Shown here in pieces: positions 1-5,253 of a stretch of 5,363 nucleotides of DNA. The position numbers and the translations under genes were made by a program. Under the pieces are notes generated by a model that did no database searches, was not told where the DNA came from, and saw only the letters and a program-made list of their open reading frames with translations. This DNA comes from Flavobacteriaceae bacterium (GTDB lineage Bacteria > Bacteroidota > Bacteroidia > Flavobacteriales > Flavobacteriaceae), in assembly GCA_002401215.1 (NCBI GenBank), contig NVSL01000045.1:2364-7726 (forward strand), in the 5' to 3' direction. How positions within the stretch are numbered: position 1 is the first letter of the stretch; the number at the start of each line of letters is the position of its first letter.

Positions 1-1
1 C

Positions 2-199
2 AAAAAAGTTGGAGTTACCTACCCTTTTACGATTGATGAAGATGGGGAATTATTCGAAGCTTTTACACTACCAAAATCAGGAGTAACCCGTAACATTGTT
101 TTAAATAAAGAAGGCAAAATTATTATGCTAACCAGACTTTACGAAGAAAAAGAATTTGCCGAAATGGTGGAATTGATTGCGGCAGAGTTGAAGAAGTAG
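2..199 (+). CDS. TlpA-like redoxin / thioredoxin-fold protein, C-terminal fragment
   Basis: This is the last 65 codons of a gene whose start lies to the left of the window; it ends at TAG (197-199). The fragment reads KKVGVTYPFTIDEDG, followed by SGVTRNIVLNKEGK and then LTRLYEEKEF. This is the typical C-terminal half of a thioredoxin fold of the TlpA/redoxin type: an x-G-V-T-R turn, where the cis-proline region normally lies, then a strand, the 'nkeGkIimLTR' hairpin and a final amphipathic helix. Any CxxC active site would be upstream and cannot be seen, so an active disulfide reductase cannot be told from a redox-inactive relative. Family members usually act in the periplasm or at the envelope in thiol-disulfide exchange. 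The gene converges with the FAH-family gene, and its stop codon already lies inside the intergenic repeat. Frame and fold are fairly certain; the exact function is inferred. Confidence 0.8.
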   Translation, partial: KKVGVTYPFTIDEDGELFEAFTLPKSGVTRNIVLNKEGKIIMLTRLYEEKEFAEMVELIAAELKK

Positions 200-275
200 T
201 ATTCAGTTTTCAGTCACAGTATTCAGTTACACCTTACTTGTTGACTGCGAACTGCTACTAAATACTGTAAACTAA
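197..275. repeat. Two facing arrays of ACTGnnn heptads (imperfect inverted repeat)
   Basis: The gap between the two convergent genes is almost entirely repeat. On the minus strand, units start at 227 (ACTGAAT), 220 (ACTGTG), 214 (ACTGAAA), 207 (ACTGAAT) and 200 (ACTA). On the plus strand, units start at 244 (ACTGCGA), 251 (ACTGCT), 257 (ACTAAAT), 264 (ACTGTAA) and 271 (ACTAATC). The period is 7 with one 6-base unit in each array. The arms can fold: 217-223 pairs with 261-267, and 224-228 pairs with 250-254, leaving a 6-base bulge. A hairpin between converging genes could help terminate transcription in both directions, but there is no clean T tract, so that role is inference. A related array lies at 1593-1633. 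Confidence 0.75.
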
Positions 276-276
276 T

Positions 277-885
277 CTATTTAATCTTGACTCTAAAATT
301 TTCATTACCTTCTAAAGTGCCTACTAAAACATCCTCTGGTTTTACGGCACCTACTCCTGCGGGAGTTCCGGTGAAAATTAAATCTCCTTTTTTAAGTGTG
401 AAGAATTGTGACACATAGGCTATTAATTCGTCAATTTTCCAAAGCATTGAATTGGATTCTCCATCTTGTACCAATTCATCATTCTTAAATAATTGAAACT
501 TTATATTCTCTAAATCAAATTGTTCTTTTGGATAAAACTCACCCACAACTGCGCTGCCATCAAAACCTTTTGCTTTTTCCCAAGGCAGTCCTTTTGCTTT
601 TAATTTTGATTGCAATTCGCGATCGGTAAAATCAATTCCCAATCCGATTTCATCATAATATTTATGTGCGAATTTAGCGTCGATATGTTTACCCACTTTG
701 TTAATTTTCACTAACAGCTCAACCTCATAATGAATCTCATTAGAAAAAGTCGGAATAAAAAACGGCATCTTTTTAGGCAAGATTGCCGAATCAGGTTTTA
801 AAAAAACCACCGGTTCTGTTGGTCTTTCATTTGCCAACTCTTCGATATGTTTGGCGTAATTACGCCCTATGCAAATTATTTTCAT
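277..885 (-). CDS. Fumarylacetoacetate hydrolase (FAH) family protein, FAHD1/YcgM-like
   Basis: This 202-residue protein has the size of the short, single-domain FAH-fold enzymes (FAHD1/YcgM type), which cleave acylpyruvates or decarboxylate oxaloacetate using Mg2+ or Mn2+. Visible landmarks are IGRNYAKHIEEL (6-17), with H13 and E16 at the positions of the His-Glu dyad of FAHD1; FLKP (28-31); HYEVELLVKI with metal ligands E54 and E56; GIDFTDRE with the third ligand D85; LPWEKAKGFDGS with K106; and GDLIFTGTPAGVG (167-179). All expected active-site residues are present, so an active enzyme is likely. The substrate cannot be read from the sequence. The ATG at 883-885 gives a normal N-terminus, and AGGA lies five bases upstream of it, a rare SD-like signal in this window. 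The gene follows the marC-family gene by 37 bp on the same strand, with a hairpin repeat in the gap. No other aromatic-degradation genes are nearby. Confidence 0.93.
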   Translation of the reverse strand: MKIICIGRNYAKHIEELANERPTEPVVFLKPDSAILPKKMPFFIPTFSNEIHYEVELLVKINKVGKHIDAKFAHKYYDEIGLGIDFTDRELQSKLKAKGLPWEKAKGFDGSAVVGEFYPKEQFDLENIKFQLFKNDELVQDGESNSMLWKIDELIAYVSQFFTLKKGDLIFTGTPAGVGAVKPEDVLVGTLEGNENFRVKIK

Positions 886-896
886 GCTTGTCCTAA

Positions 897-913
897 CCTT
901 CCCAAAGGGAAGG
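897..913. repeat. 7-bp perfect hairpin between the marC-family and FAH genes
   Basis: CCTTCCC and GGGAAGG form a perfect 7-bp, mostly G/C stem around a 3-base loop (AAA on the plus strand). On the plus strand it is followed by AATTTTTATTT, so it would look like an intrinsic terminator for plus-strand transcripts, yet both flanking genes run on the minus strand. On the minus strand it is followed by TTAGGACAAGC and the FAH start codon, so it lies in the 5' leader of FAH. From memory it resembles a CCTAACC...GGGGAGG hairpin repeat scattered in flavobacterial genomes; this was not checked. It might dampen expression from marC into FAH or stop antisense readthrough. Confidence 0.6.
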
Positions 914-922
914 AATTTTTAT

Positions 923-1543
923 TTACAAAGTTAAATTAAATGCCAATTTCACTCCTTGTATTATCATATTCGTACCGATAATTGCTATTATCAATCCCAT
1001 TATTTTTCCGATTACAGAAATAACATTATTACCAACCAGTGTAACTATCTTCTCACTTACTAGAAAGAAAAAATAGGTTAATAAACACATTAAAGCAAAA
1101 ACAACAATTACAATACTTATCCTTGTAACCTCTGGATTTGTTACAAAATTCATTGCTGTTACAATTGTTCCTGGTCCTGCAAGAATTGGTATAGCAAGAG
1201 GTGAAACGGCAATATTTTCATCAATAATAGGGTTTTGAAGATGCTTTACTGCTGATTTTTTAGACTGCAACATTTCAAAACCTACATAAAAAATCAAAAT
1301 TCCACCTGTAATTTTAAACGCAGGAACTGTTATCCCAAATAATTCAAAAATAAATTTTCCCAAGACAACAAATGCCACAACAATAACAAAAGCAATTAAT
1401 GTAGATTTTTTTGCTATTCTTTTTTGTGTGCTTTTGTCTGCACCATGAATCAAAGACAAAAATATCGGAACATTTGCAATAGGATTCATTATTGCAAAAA
1501 AACCTGTGAAAACTGATATAGCAAATGTCAGTAAATTTTCCAT
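923..1543 (-). CDS. MarC-family (UPF0056) integral membrane protein
   Basis: This 206-residue protein is very hydrophobic, with about six membrane segments: roughly residues 4-30, 47-69, 74-92, 113-133, 141-163 and 178-200. The family's two related half-motifs are present: NPIANVPIFLSL at 20-31 and SPLAIPILAGPGTIVTAM at 114-131. The usual closing helix GLIIAIIGTNMIIQG is at 183-197. Length and layout match whole MarC/YchE/YhgN proteins. They lie in the inner membrane and are related to LysE-type exporters. The name came from a supposed link to multiple antibiotic resistance that was later not supported for MarC itself, so transport function and substrate remain unknown. The start ATG (1541-1543) has only A/T-rich sequence upstream (ATTATAA) and no Shine-Dalgarno sequence. 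The gene lies 162 bp downstream of menB, with heptad repeats in the gap, and 37 bp upstream of the FAH gene. Confidence 0.92.
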   Translation of the reverse strand: MENLLTFAISVFTGFFAIMNPIANVPIFLSLIHGADKSTQKRIAKKSTLIAFVIVVAFVVLGKFIFELFGITVPAFKITGGILIFYVGFEMLQSKKSAVKHLQNPIIDENIAVSPLAIPILAGPGTIVTAMNFVTNPEVTRISIVIVVFALMCLLTYFFFLVSEKIVTLVGNNVISVIGKIMGLIIAIIGTNMIIQGVKLAFNLTL

Positions 1544-1592
1544 TTATAATTTTTCAATTTTATTATTATTTCTCTTTCGTTTTATTTCAACA

Positions 1593-1633
1593 ACTACAAA
1601 CCGCGACTGCAAACTGAATACTGTTTACTACTT
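1593..1633 (+). repeat. ACTGnnn heptad array between menB and the marC-family gene
   Basis: Units start at 1593 (ACTACAA), 1600 (ACCGCG, six bases), 1606 (ACTGCAA), 1613 (ACTGAAT), 1620 (ACTGTTT) and 1627 (ACTACTT). Positions 1605-1623 match the reverse complement of 197-215 at 17 of 19 bases. Both loci also keep a single 6-base unit before the run of 7-base units, so they look like copies of one element rather than chance similarity. No coding frame is evident through it. Confidence 0.72.
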
Positions 1634-1670
1634 TTAATTCAGATTACTTCAGCCGTTTCTCCTTCGCAAT

Positions 1671-1705
1671 AACTAATTACTGACAACCAATAACCAGCAA
1701 CTAAC
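1671..1705 (+). repeat. AACYAAY heptad array abutting the menB stop codon
   Basis: Five contiguous 7-base units fill the space up to the menB stop: AACTAAT (1671), TACTGAC (1678), AACCAAT (1685), AACCAGC (1692) and AACTAAC (1699). The consensus is close to AACYAAY. The array ends exactly where the reverse-complemented menB stop begins (1706). It shares the 7-base period of the ACTG array 40 bases away but has a different unit. Between the two arrays, 1634-1670 shows nothing recognisable. Confidence 0.65.
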
Positions 1706-2545
1706 TTACGGCAACCATTTCTTTTCAAAATTCGGTTTGCGCTTTTCTAAAAAGGCATCTCTACCTTCTTTTGCCTCATCGGTCATGTATGCTAAACGCG
1801 TAGCCTCACCAGCAAAAACTTGTTGACCTACCATTCCGTCATCCGTTAAATTCATCGCGAATTTCAACATTTTAATTGATGTTGGAGACTTCCCTAAAAT
1901 CTCTTGCGCCCATTCATAAGCAGTATTTTCTAATTCATCATGCGGAATCACAGCATTGACCATCCCCATATCAAAAGCTTCTTGAGCAGAATAATTTCGT
2001 CCTAAAAAGAAAATTTCACGTGCTTTTTTCTGTCCTACCATTTTTGCTAAATATGCAGATCCATATCCACCATCAAAACTAGTAACATCGGCATCGGTCT
2101 GTTTAAAAATTGCGTGTTCTTTACTCGCTAAAGTCATATCACACACCACATGCAGACTGTGACCACCACCAACTGCCCATCCCGGAACAACAGCAATCAC
2201 AGCTTTTGGCATAAATCGAATCATGCGCTGAACTTCTAAAATATTTAAGCGATGTTGACCATCTTTTCCAACATATCCTTTATTACCTCTTGCTTTTTGA
2301 TCACCTCCACTACAAAAAGAGTAGACACCATCTTTTGATGATGGCCCTTCTGCAGAAAGTAGTACAACTCCTATGGATGTATCTTCTTGCGCATCATAAA
2401 AAGCCTCGATTAATTCGGATGTCGTATTAGGCCTAAAAGCATTCCGAACATCAGGTCTGTTAAATGCGATTCTGGCAACGCCATTGCATTTTTTGTATGT
2501 AATATCTTCAAATTCTTTGACCGTTTTCCAATTAATCGTCTCCAT
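1706..2545 (-). CDS. menB: 1,4-dihydroxy-2-naphthoyl-CoA synthase (MenB)
   Basis: MenB closes the second ring of the naphthoquinone head group, turning O-succinylbenzoyl-CoA into 1,4-dihydroxy-2-naphthoyl-CoA in menaquinone synthesis. It is a cytosolic crotonase-fold enzyme. The 279 residues match whole MenB proteins. Signatures are FNRPDVRNAFRP (28-39); SGGDQ (79-83), an oxyanion-hole loop; the long DGQHRLNILEVQRMIR segment (95-110); GWAVGGGHSLHVVCDM (122-137); QTDADVTSFDGGYG (149-162), with D158 at the position of the E. coli catalytic Asp163; and YMTDEAKEGRDAF (253-265), with Y253 matching E. coli Tyr258. D151 (QTD rather than QTG) places it with bicarbonate-independent MenB enzymes such as the mycobacterial one, where the side-chain carboxylate replaces bicarbonate. 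The start ATG (2543-2545) follows A-rich sequence. No other men genes are in the window. Identification is firm. Confidence 0.97.
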   Translation of the reverse strand: METINWKTVKEFEDITYKKCNGVARIAFNRPDVRNAFRPNTTSELIEAFYDAQEDTSIGVVLLSAEGPSSKDGVYSFCSGGDQKARGNKGYVGKDGQHRLNILEVQRMIRFMPKAVIAVVPGWAVGGGHSLHVVCDMTLASKEHAIFKQTDADVTSFDGGYGSAYLAKMVGQKKAREIFFLGRNYSAQEAFDMGMVNAVIPHDELENTAYEWAQEILGKSPTSIKMLKFAMNLTDDGMVGQQVFAGEATRLAYMTDEAKEGRDAFLEKRKPNFEKKWLP

Positions 2546-2641
2546 AAAGTTTCTTTTAATGATTGGTAAAAATAAGTCATTTTAATAATTTAAGAAACAA
2601 TTATTTTAAAACTTAAAAACAATAGTCTGACTTCAAAACCG

Positions 2642-2671
2642 TTGCAATATTAATTTAAATCTGTATTTTTG
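2642..2671 (+). promoter_or_regulatory. Bacteroidota-type promoter for the esterase-fold gene
   Basis: TTG at 2642-2644 and TATTTTTG at 2664-2671 are separated by 19 bp, which matches the primary-sigma promoter of Bacteroidota (-33 TTG and -7 TAnnTTTG) exactly. Transcription would start near 2676-2679, giving a leader of about 20 bases. It sits in the divergent gap (2546-2696) and points only toward the plus-strand gene. No Shine-Dalgarno sequence precedes the ATG at 2697, as is usual in this phylum. Confidence 0.75.
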
Positions 2672-2696
2672 AAATAACTAATCAACCCAAATTAAC

Positions 2697-3851
2697 ATGA
2701 AAAAATTGAGCATCCTATTTACATTGTTTATTTCTGTAGCAATGTTTGGCCAAAATACATTTACCACCACCATCAACTCTTATGAATTGGGTGGCGAAAG
2801 AGAAATTAGAATATACATTCCGCCATCTTATGAATTAGATTCGGCGCGCGTATATCCGCTAGCCGTTATTTTAGATGCTGAATTTTTATTTGATGTGTAT
2901 GTTGGTAATTCCATATTATTCGCTCAAAAAGAAAAAGCTCCTGAACAAATTATTGTCGGAATTAATCAAGATAATAAAAGACGATATTCTGATTGTTCGT
3001 ATGATAAATTAAATAGTTTACCTACCAAAACGAGTGATTCATTTTACAGATTTGTAAGAGCAGAATTGCTGAATTACATGGAAGAAAATTATAGAATCTC
3101 TCCGTTTAAAACAGTTGTAGGAAACACCTTAACAGCTAATTTTGTCAATTACTTTTTTATTGAAGATGATCCAGGGTTCAATGCTTTTGTAAACATCAAT
3201 CCGTATTTTGCACCCGATGTACCTTATATGATTGAGACCGAAGTGCACAAAGTCAAGAAAAATTCTTACTACTATTATTTAAGTTCTGGTGATTATCTGT
3301 CAAGCAAAAGATCGTCACAAAACAAAACTGTAAACGACCAATTTTCATCTTTAGAAAACGAAAAATTCAACTATCATTTCGATGATTTTACAGGAGCAAC
3401 AAATATTTCGTCTATTGGACAATCTATGTCTAGTGCGATGCATTTTATTTTTGGCATTTACGCAGCAATATCAAAAGAGGAATTCGAAAAGAATATCAAA
3501 GAATTATCGCCACCAGATGCTATTGCCTATTTAGAAAATAAGTATGTAGAAATTGAATATCAATTTGGGTCGAATTTAAAAATTAGAGAGCGTGATATTT
3601 ATGCAATTGAAGGGTTAATTATCGACAAAGAAAACGGCGAATATCTACGCGACTTTGGCGAAATGATTTACAAATTATATCCAGAATCCCCTTTGGGCGA
3701 TTACTATATCGGGTTGGATTATGAACTACGCGGAAGATACAGAAATGCTTTAGATGCCTACAAAGAAGGCTACATGAAAATTACAGGAAGCATAGAAGAT
3801 GCCGATAATTTTTATAAAAATGTGGAGCGTGTTTCAACGAAGATGAAATAA
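2697..3851 (+). CDS. Secreted esterase-fold (alpha/beta hydrolase) protein with TPR-like tail, probably catalytically inactive
   Basis: This 384-residue protein resembles the putative-esterase family (esterase D / enterochelin esterase type). Residues 1-19 form a Sec signal peptide (KK, hydrophobic core, ending AMFGQ), with no lipobox Cys, so it probably goes to the periplasm or outside. The fold landmarks are REIRIYIPPSYE (35-46), YPLAVILDAEFLF (53-65), EQIIVGINQ (83-91), a nucleophile-elbow region at 140-151, FNAFVNINPYFA (161-172) and FNYHFDDFTGATN (224-236). The elbow reads GNTLTAN (142-148) where GHSxxx is expected, so Ser is replaced by Thr144. The usual catalytic His near the end of the domain (xxHxS) appears as Asn236. 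Residues 330-360 (ESPLGDYYIG, then RYRNALDAYKEGY) look like a TPR hairpin. The likely reading is a non-catalytic or altered-chemistry member; the substrate or ligand is unknown. It has its own promoter and stands alone as a plus-strand unit. Confidence 0.83.
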   Translation: MKKLSILFTLFISVAMFGQNTFTTTINSYELGGEREIRIYIPPSYELDSARVYPLAVILDAEFLFDVYVGNSILFAQKEKAPEQIIVGINQDNKRRYSDCSYDKLNSLPTKTSDSFYRFVRAELLNYMEENYRISPFKTVVGNTLTANFVNYFFIEDDPGFNAFVNINPYFAPDVPYMIETEVHKVKKNSYYYYLSSGDYLSSKRSSQNKTVNDQFSSLENEKFNYHFDDFTGATNISSIGQSMSSAMHFIFGIYAAISKEEFEKNIKELSPPDAIAYLENKYVEIEYQFGSNLKIRERDIYAIEGLIIDKENGEYLRDFGEMIYKLYPESPLGDYYIGLDYELRGRYRNALDAYKEGYMKITGSIEDADNFYKNVERVSTKMK

Positions 3852-3869
3852 GATTTTAAAAAAATAGTG

Positions 3870-3877
3870 TACTTTTG
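3870..3877 (+). promoter_or_regulatory. Possible -7 box (TAnnTTTG) downstream of the esterase-fold gene
   Basis: TACTTTTG is a perfect TAnnTTTG match lying 19 bases after the esterase-fold stop codon. No TTG is found about 19 bp upstream, so only half of the promoter is present. If used, transcription would start near 3882-3885 and run into the hairpin at 3969-3997, giving an RNA of about 110 bases, or read on into the HNH gene. Confidence 0.3.
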
Positions 3878-3933
3878 TATGCAGTATTTAAGAACAATAC
3901 TAAGACCCTTTACCAAATTGCGCTAAAAAAGAA

Positions 3934-3947
3934 ATTACATATGTAAT
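3934..3947. repeat. Perfect 14-bp palindrome
   Basis: ATTACATATGTAAT reads the same on both strands. It lies between the promoter-like box at 3870 and the hairpin at 3969, 138 bases before the HNH gene. A palindrome of this size could be an operator for a dimeric regulator, but in such AT-rich DNA it may also be chance, and no second copy was noticed. Confidence 0.3.
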
Positions 3948-3968
3948 ACCATAGGTGATTTTAGACTG

Positions 3969-3997
3969 ATTTGTTAAAATTGCTTTTAACAAATTTT
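3969..3997 (+). terminator. Intrinsic-terminator-like hairpin with T tract
   Basis: Positions 3969-3979 pair perfectly with 3984-3994 (11 bp) around a TTGC loop, and the plus strand then runs TTTT at 3994-3997. The stem has only one G-C pair, so it is a weak terminator by classical standards. There is no T tract on the minus side, so it favours plus-strand transcription. It lies 118 bases after the esterase-fold stop and 89 bases before the HNH gene, and could end the esterase transcript or a small RNA starting near 3884. Confidence 0.5.
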
Positions 3998-4085
3998 GCT
4001 CCATTCCCCACAAACTAATTATACAACTCCAAATTGCATAATTACAATAGCTAGCAACAATTATTTATAATTTAACAATGACATT

Positions 4086-4643
4086 ATGAATGAAAGTTTT
4101 TTACCCGAGAAGTGGGAATTTATAAAATTCCCTGAAAACATTTCAGAAAAAGAACGCTATCAAATCTCGTCTTACGGACGTGTAAAAAGTTTTAAAATTG
4201 ATTCTGAAAAAGGAATGTTGATTAAACTATTTAAAGTTGGTGGTTATCAAAGGCTACCTATCAAACAAAAAAATGGGAAACGTACTGCGCGTTATATTCA
4301 TAAATTAGTTGCTGATGCTTTTCTTAAAAAGACGGATGATTGCCAAACATTTGTCATACATCTAGATTATGACAAAGACAACAATAATACTTGGAATCTT
4401 GATTGGGCAACCAAAAAAGAAAAGGAAACACATCAATTTAGCAACCCAAAATTAGACCATCCTTCTAATAGAATCAGCTATTCTAAACTGAATGAAGGGC
4501 GCGTAAAAATCATCAAAAGAAAGCTTTTTGACCCAAATAGAAGAACCCGACTTAAAATGATTGCTAAACAATTTGGAGTTACCGAAATGCAATTACACCG
4601 CATTAAAACTGGCGAAAATTGGGGATGGGTTACGATTGATTAA
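4086..4643 (+). CDS. NUMOD4 / HNH endonuclease-like protein with C-terminal helix-turn-helix
   Basis: This 185-residue protein has the layout of small free-standing HNH homing-type nucleases. Residues 8-37 (EKWEFIKFPEN, then YQISSYGRVKSF) are a NUMOD4 DNA-binding motif. Residues 53-118 match an HNH_3-type domain: GYQRLPIKQKNGK, YIHKLVADAF (70-79), VIHLDYDKDNNN (90-101), NLDWATKKEKETH (104-116). H92, N100/N101, N104 and H116 are present, but the Asn that usually precedes the central His (NHIDG) is Ile91, and the following Gly is lost. Residues 134-182 form a helix-turn-helix (SKLNEGRVKIIKRKL, then MIAKQFGVTEMQLHRIKTG) of the kind found at the C-end of such proteins. It may cut or nick DNA at a specific site or act only as a DNA binder. 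No intron, intein or phage genes surround it. The start ATG (4086) has no SD; a tiny ATG-ACA-TTA-TGA frame overlaps it (4078-4089). Confidence 0.85.
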   Translation: MNESFLPEKWEFIKFPENISEKERYQISSYGRVKSFKIDSEKGMLIKLFKVGGYQRLPIKQKNGKRTARYIHKLVADAFLKKTDDCQTFVIHLDYDKDNNNTWNLDWATKKEKETHQFSNPKLDHPSNRISYSKLNEGRVKIIKRKLFDPNRRTRLKMIAKQFGVTEMQLHRIKTGENWGWVTID

Positions 4644-4666
4644 AAGTGCGTTTTAGTTATGGGCTA

Positions 4667-4707
4667 TTACGCAAAGACACTCAAATAAGTTACGAAGATT
4701 TACGAAG
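4667..4707 (+). repeat. TTACG(C)AAAG-type short repeats
   Basis: TTACGCAAAG occurs at 4667-4676 and TTACGAAG at 4690-4697 and 4700-4707, the last two being 10 bases apart. The stretch lies just after the HNH gene and before the TTGGAAT heptads. From memory it resembles acgcaaagacgcaaag intergenic repeats of flavobacteria; this was not checked. Confidence 0.45.
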
Positions 4708-4722
4708 GTTATTTTCATAATC

Positions 4723-4800
4723 TTGCGATTTGGAATTTAACCTTTGGAATTTGTTTGGGTTTTAAAATTTGCGATTTGGAATTTGGATTTTGTTATTTAG
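4723..4800 (+). repeat. TTGGAAT heptad array between convergent genes
   Basis: Seven-base units start at 4723 (TTGCGAT), 4730 (TTGGAAT), 4737 (TTAACCT), 4744 (TTGGAAT) and 4751 (TTGTTTG). An 11-base step at 4758 follows, then 4769 (TTGCGAT), 4776 (TTGGAAT), 4783 (TTGGATT), 4790 (TTGTTAT) and a final TTAG at 4797. A 16-base block (4723-4738) recurs exactly at 4769-4784. The array ends ten bases before the stop of the CvfB-like gene (4811) and occupies most of the 167-base gap between two converging genes. No hairpin of terminator type was found in it. Confidence 0.72.
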
Positions 4801-4810
4801 TCCCTGTATC

Positions 4811-5233
4811 CTAATGTACCACCAACTTAATTCCACCTTCTTCCATAGTAATCATCTTTAATTTATAAAGCCCGCCGATTGCAGATTTAAATGCTTTCTT
4901 GCTCATATTCATTTTATATTTTATATCAATCGGATCGCTTTTATCATGCAATGGTAAAAACCCTTCTTCTGCTTTTTTTAGCACTTCTAATATTTTAATT
5001 TCGTTCTCTACCAAGGTTCTTTTAAACCCAATTGGTTGTAAACTTACATCGATGCCGCCATCATCTCTGAGCTTTTTGATATAGCCCACTTTCTCATCAC
5101 CTTCGGCAAGTTTTACGTACAATTCGTTTTTGTATAACAAACCTTCAACCTCTTTGTTAATCAACACTGTAAATCCTAATCTACTAATTCTACCAATGAC
5201 TAAATCTACTTTATCTCCTACTTTTAAATCCAT
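4811..5233 (-). CDS. S1 RNA-binding / winged-helix protein, matching the C-terminal half of CvfB (YitL)
   Basis: From the ATG at 5231-5233 this encodes 140 residues. Residues 1-68 are an S1-type OB fold: MDLKVGDKVDLVIGRI, then GFTVLINKEVEGLLYKNEL, GYIKKLRDDGGIDVSLQP. Residues 74-140 are the winged-helix domain of CvfB proteins: ILEVLKKAEEGFLPLHDKSD, then MSKKAFKSAIGGLYKLKMI and EEGGIKLV. Complete CvfB proteins are about 280 residues with two further S1-like domains first, which are absent here. The frame stays open upstream to an ATG at 5303-5305 and a TTG at 5312-5314, adding up to 27 residues with no S1 character. That extension is translated through a REP-like repeat, so I prefer the inner start, which follows A-rich sequence. 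CvfB relatives bind nucleic acid and affect virulence gene expression in staphylococci. This may be a 5'-truncated gene or a short paralogue; the domain call is firm. Confidence 0.8.
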   Translation of the reverse strand: MDLKVGDKVDLVIGRISRLGFTVLINKEVEGLLYKNELYVKLAEGDEKVGYIKKLRDDGGIDVSLQPIGFKRTLVENEIKILEVLKKAEEGFLPLHDKSDPIDIKYKMNMSKKAFKSAIGGLYKLKMITMEEGGIKLVVH

Positions 5234-5253
5234 AATTTTTATTGTTTTATTAA

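Noticed and set aside
197..275. CRISPR array
   Set aside because: Units are 6-7 bases with no spacers of CRISPR length and no cas genes are present.
1544..1600. Possible promoter for the marC-family gene
   Set aside because: Only a TAAAATTG near-match was found, and no TTG sits at the right distance. The gene could equally be transcribed from menB.
277..2545. A menB-marC-FAH operon acting in one pathway
   Set aside because: The genes share a strand, but the 162-bp repeat-filled gap and the hairpin between marC and FAH, together with unrelated functions, do not support a joint pathway.
2608..2636. Possible menB promoter on the minus strand (TTG, 18 bp, TAAGTTTT)
   Set aside because: One mismatch in the -7 box and an 18-bp spacer in very AT-rich DNA; other near-matches occur in the same gap, so none can be singled out.
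3879..3926. 15-codon open frame (MQYLRTILRPFTKLR) after the esterase-fold gene
   Set aside because: Its ATG would lie between the -7 box and the expected transcription start, it has no ribosome-binding signal, and frames of this size arise by chance.
4086..4643. Group I intron or intein around the HNH protein
   Set aside because: The HNH gene is free-standing with its own start and stop. No split host gene or splicing motifs were seen on either side.
4899..5084. 61-residue plus-strand open frame
   Set aside because: It lies wholly antisense to the clearly conserved S1/winged-helix coding region, has low-complexity Ser/Ile/Leu-rich content and shows no recognisable motif.
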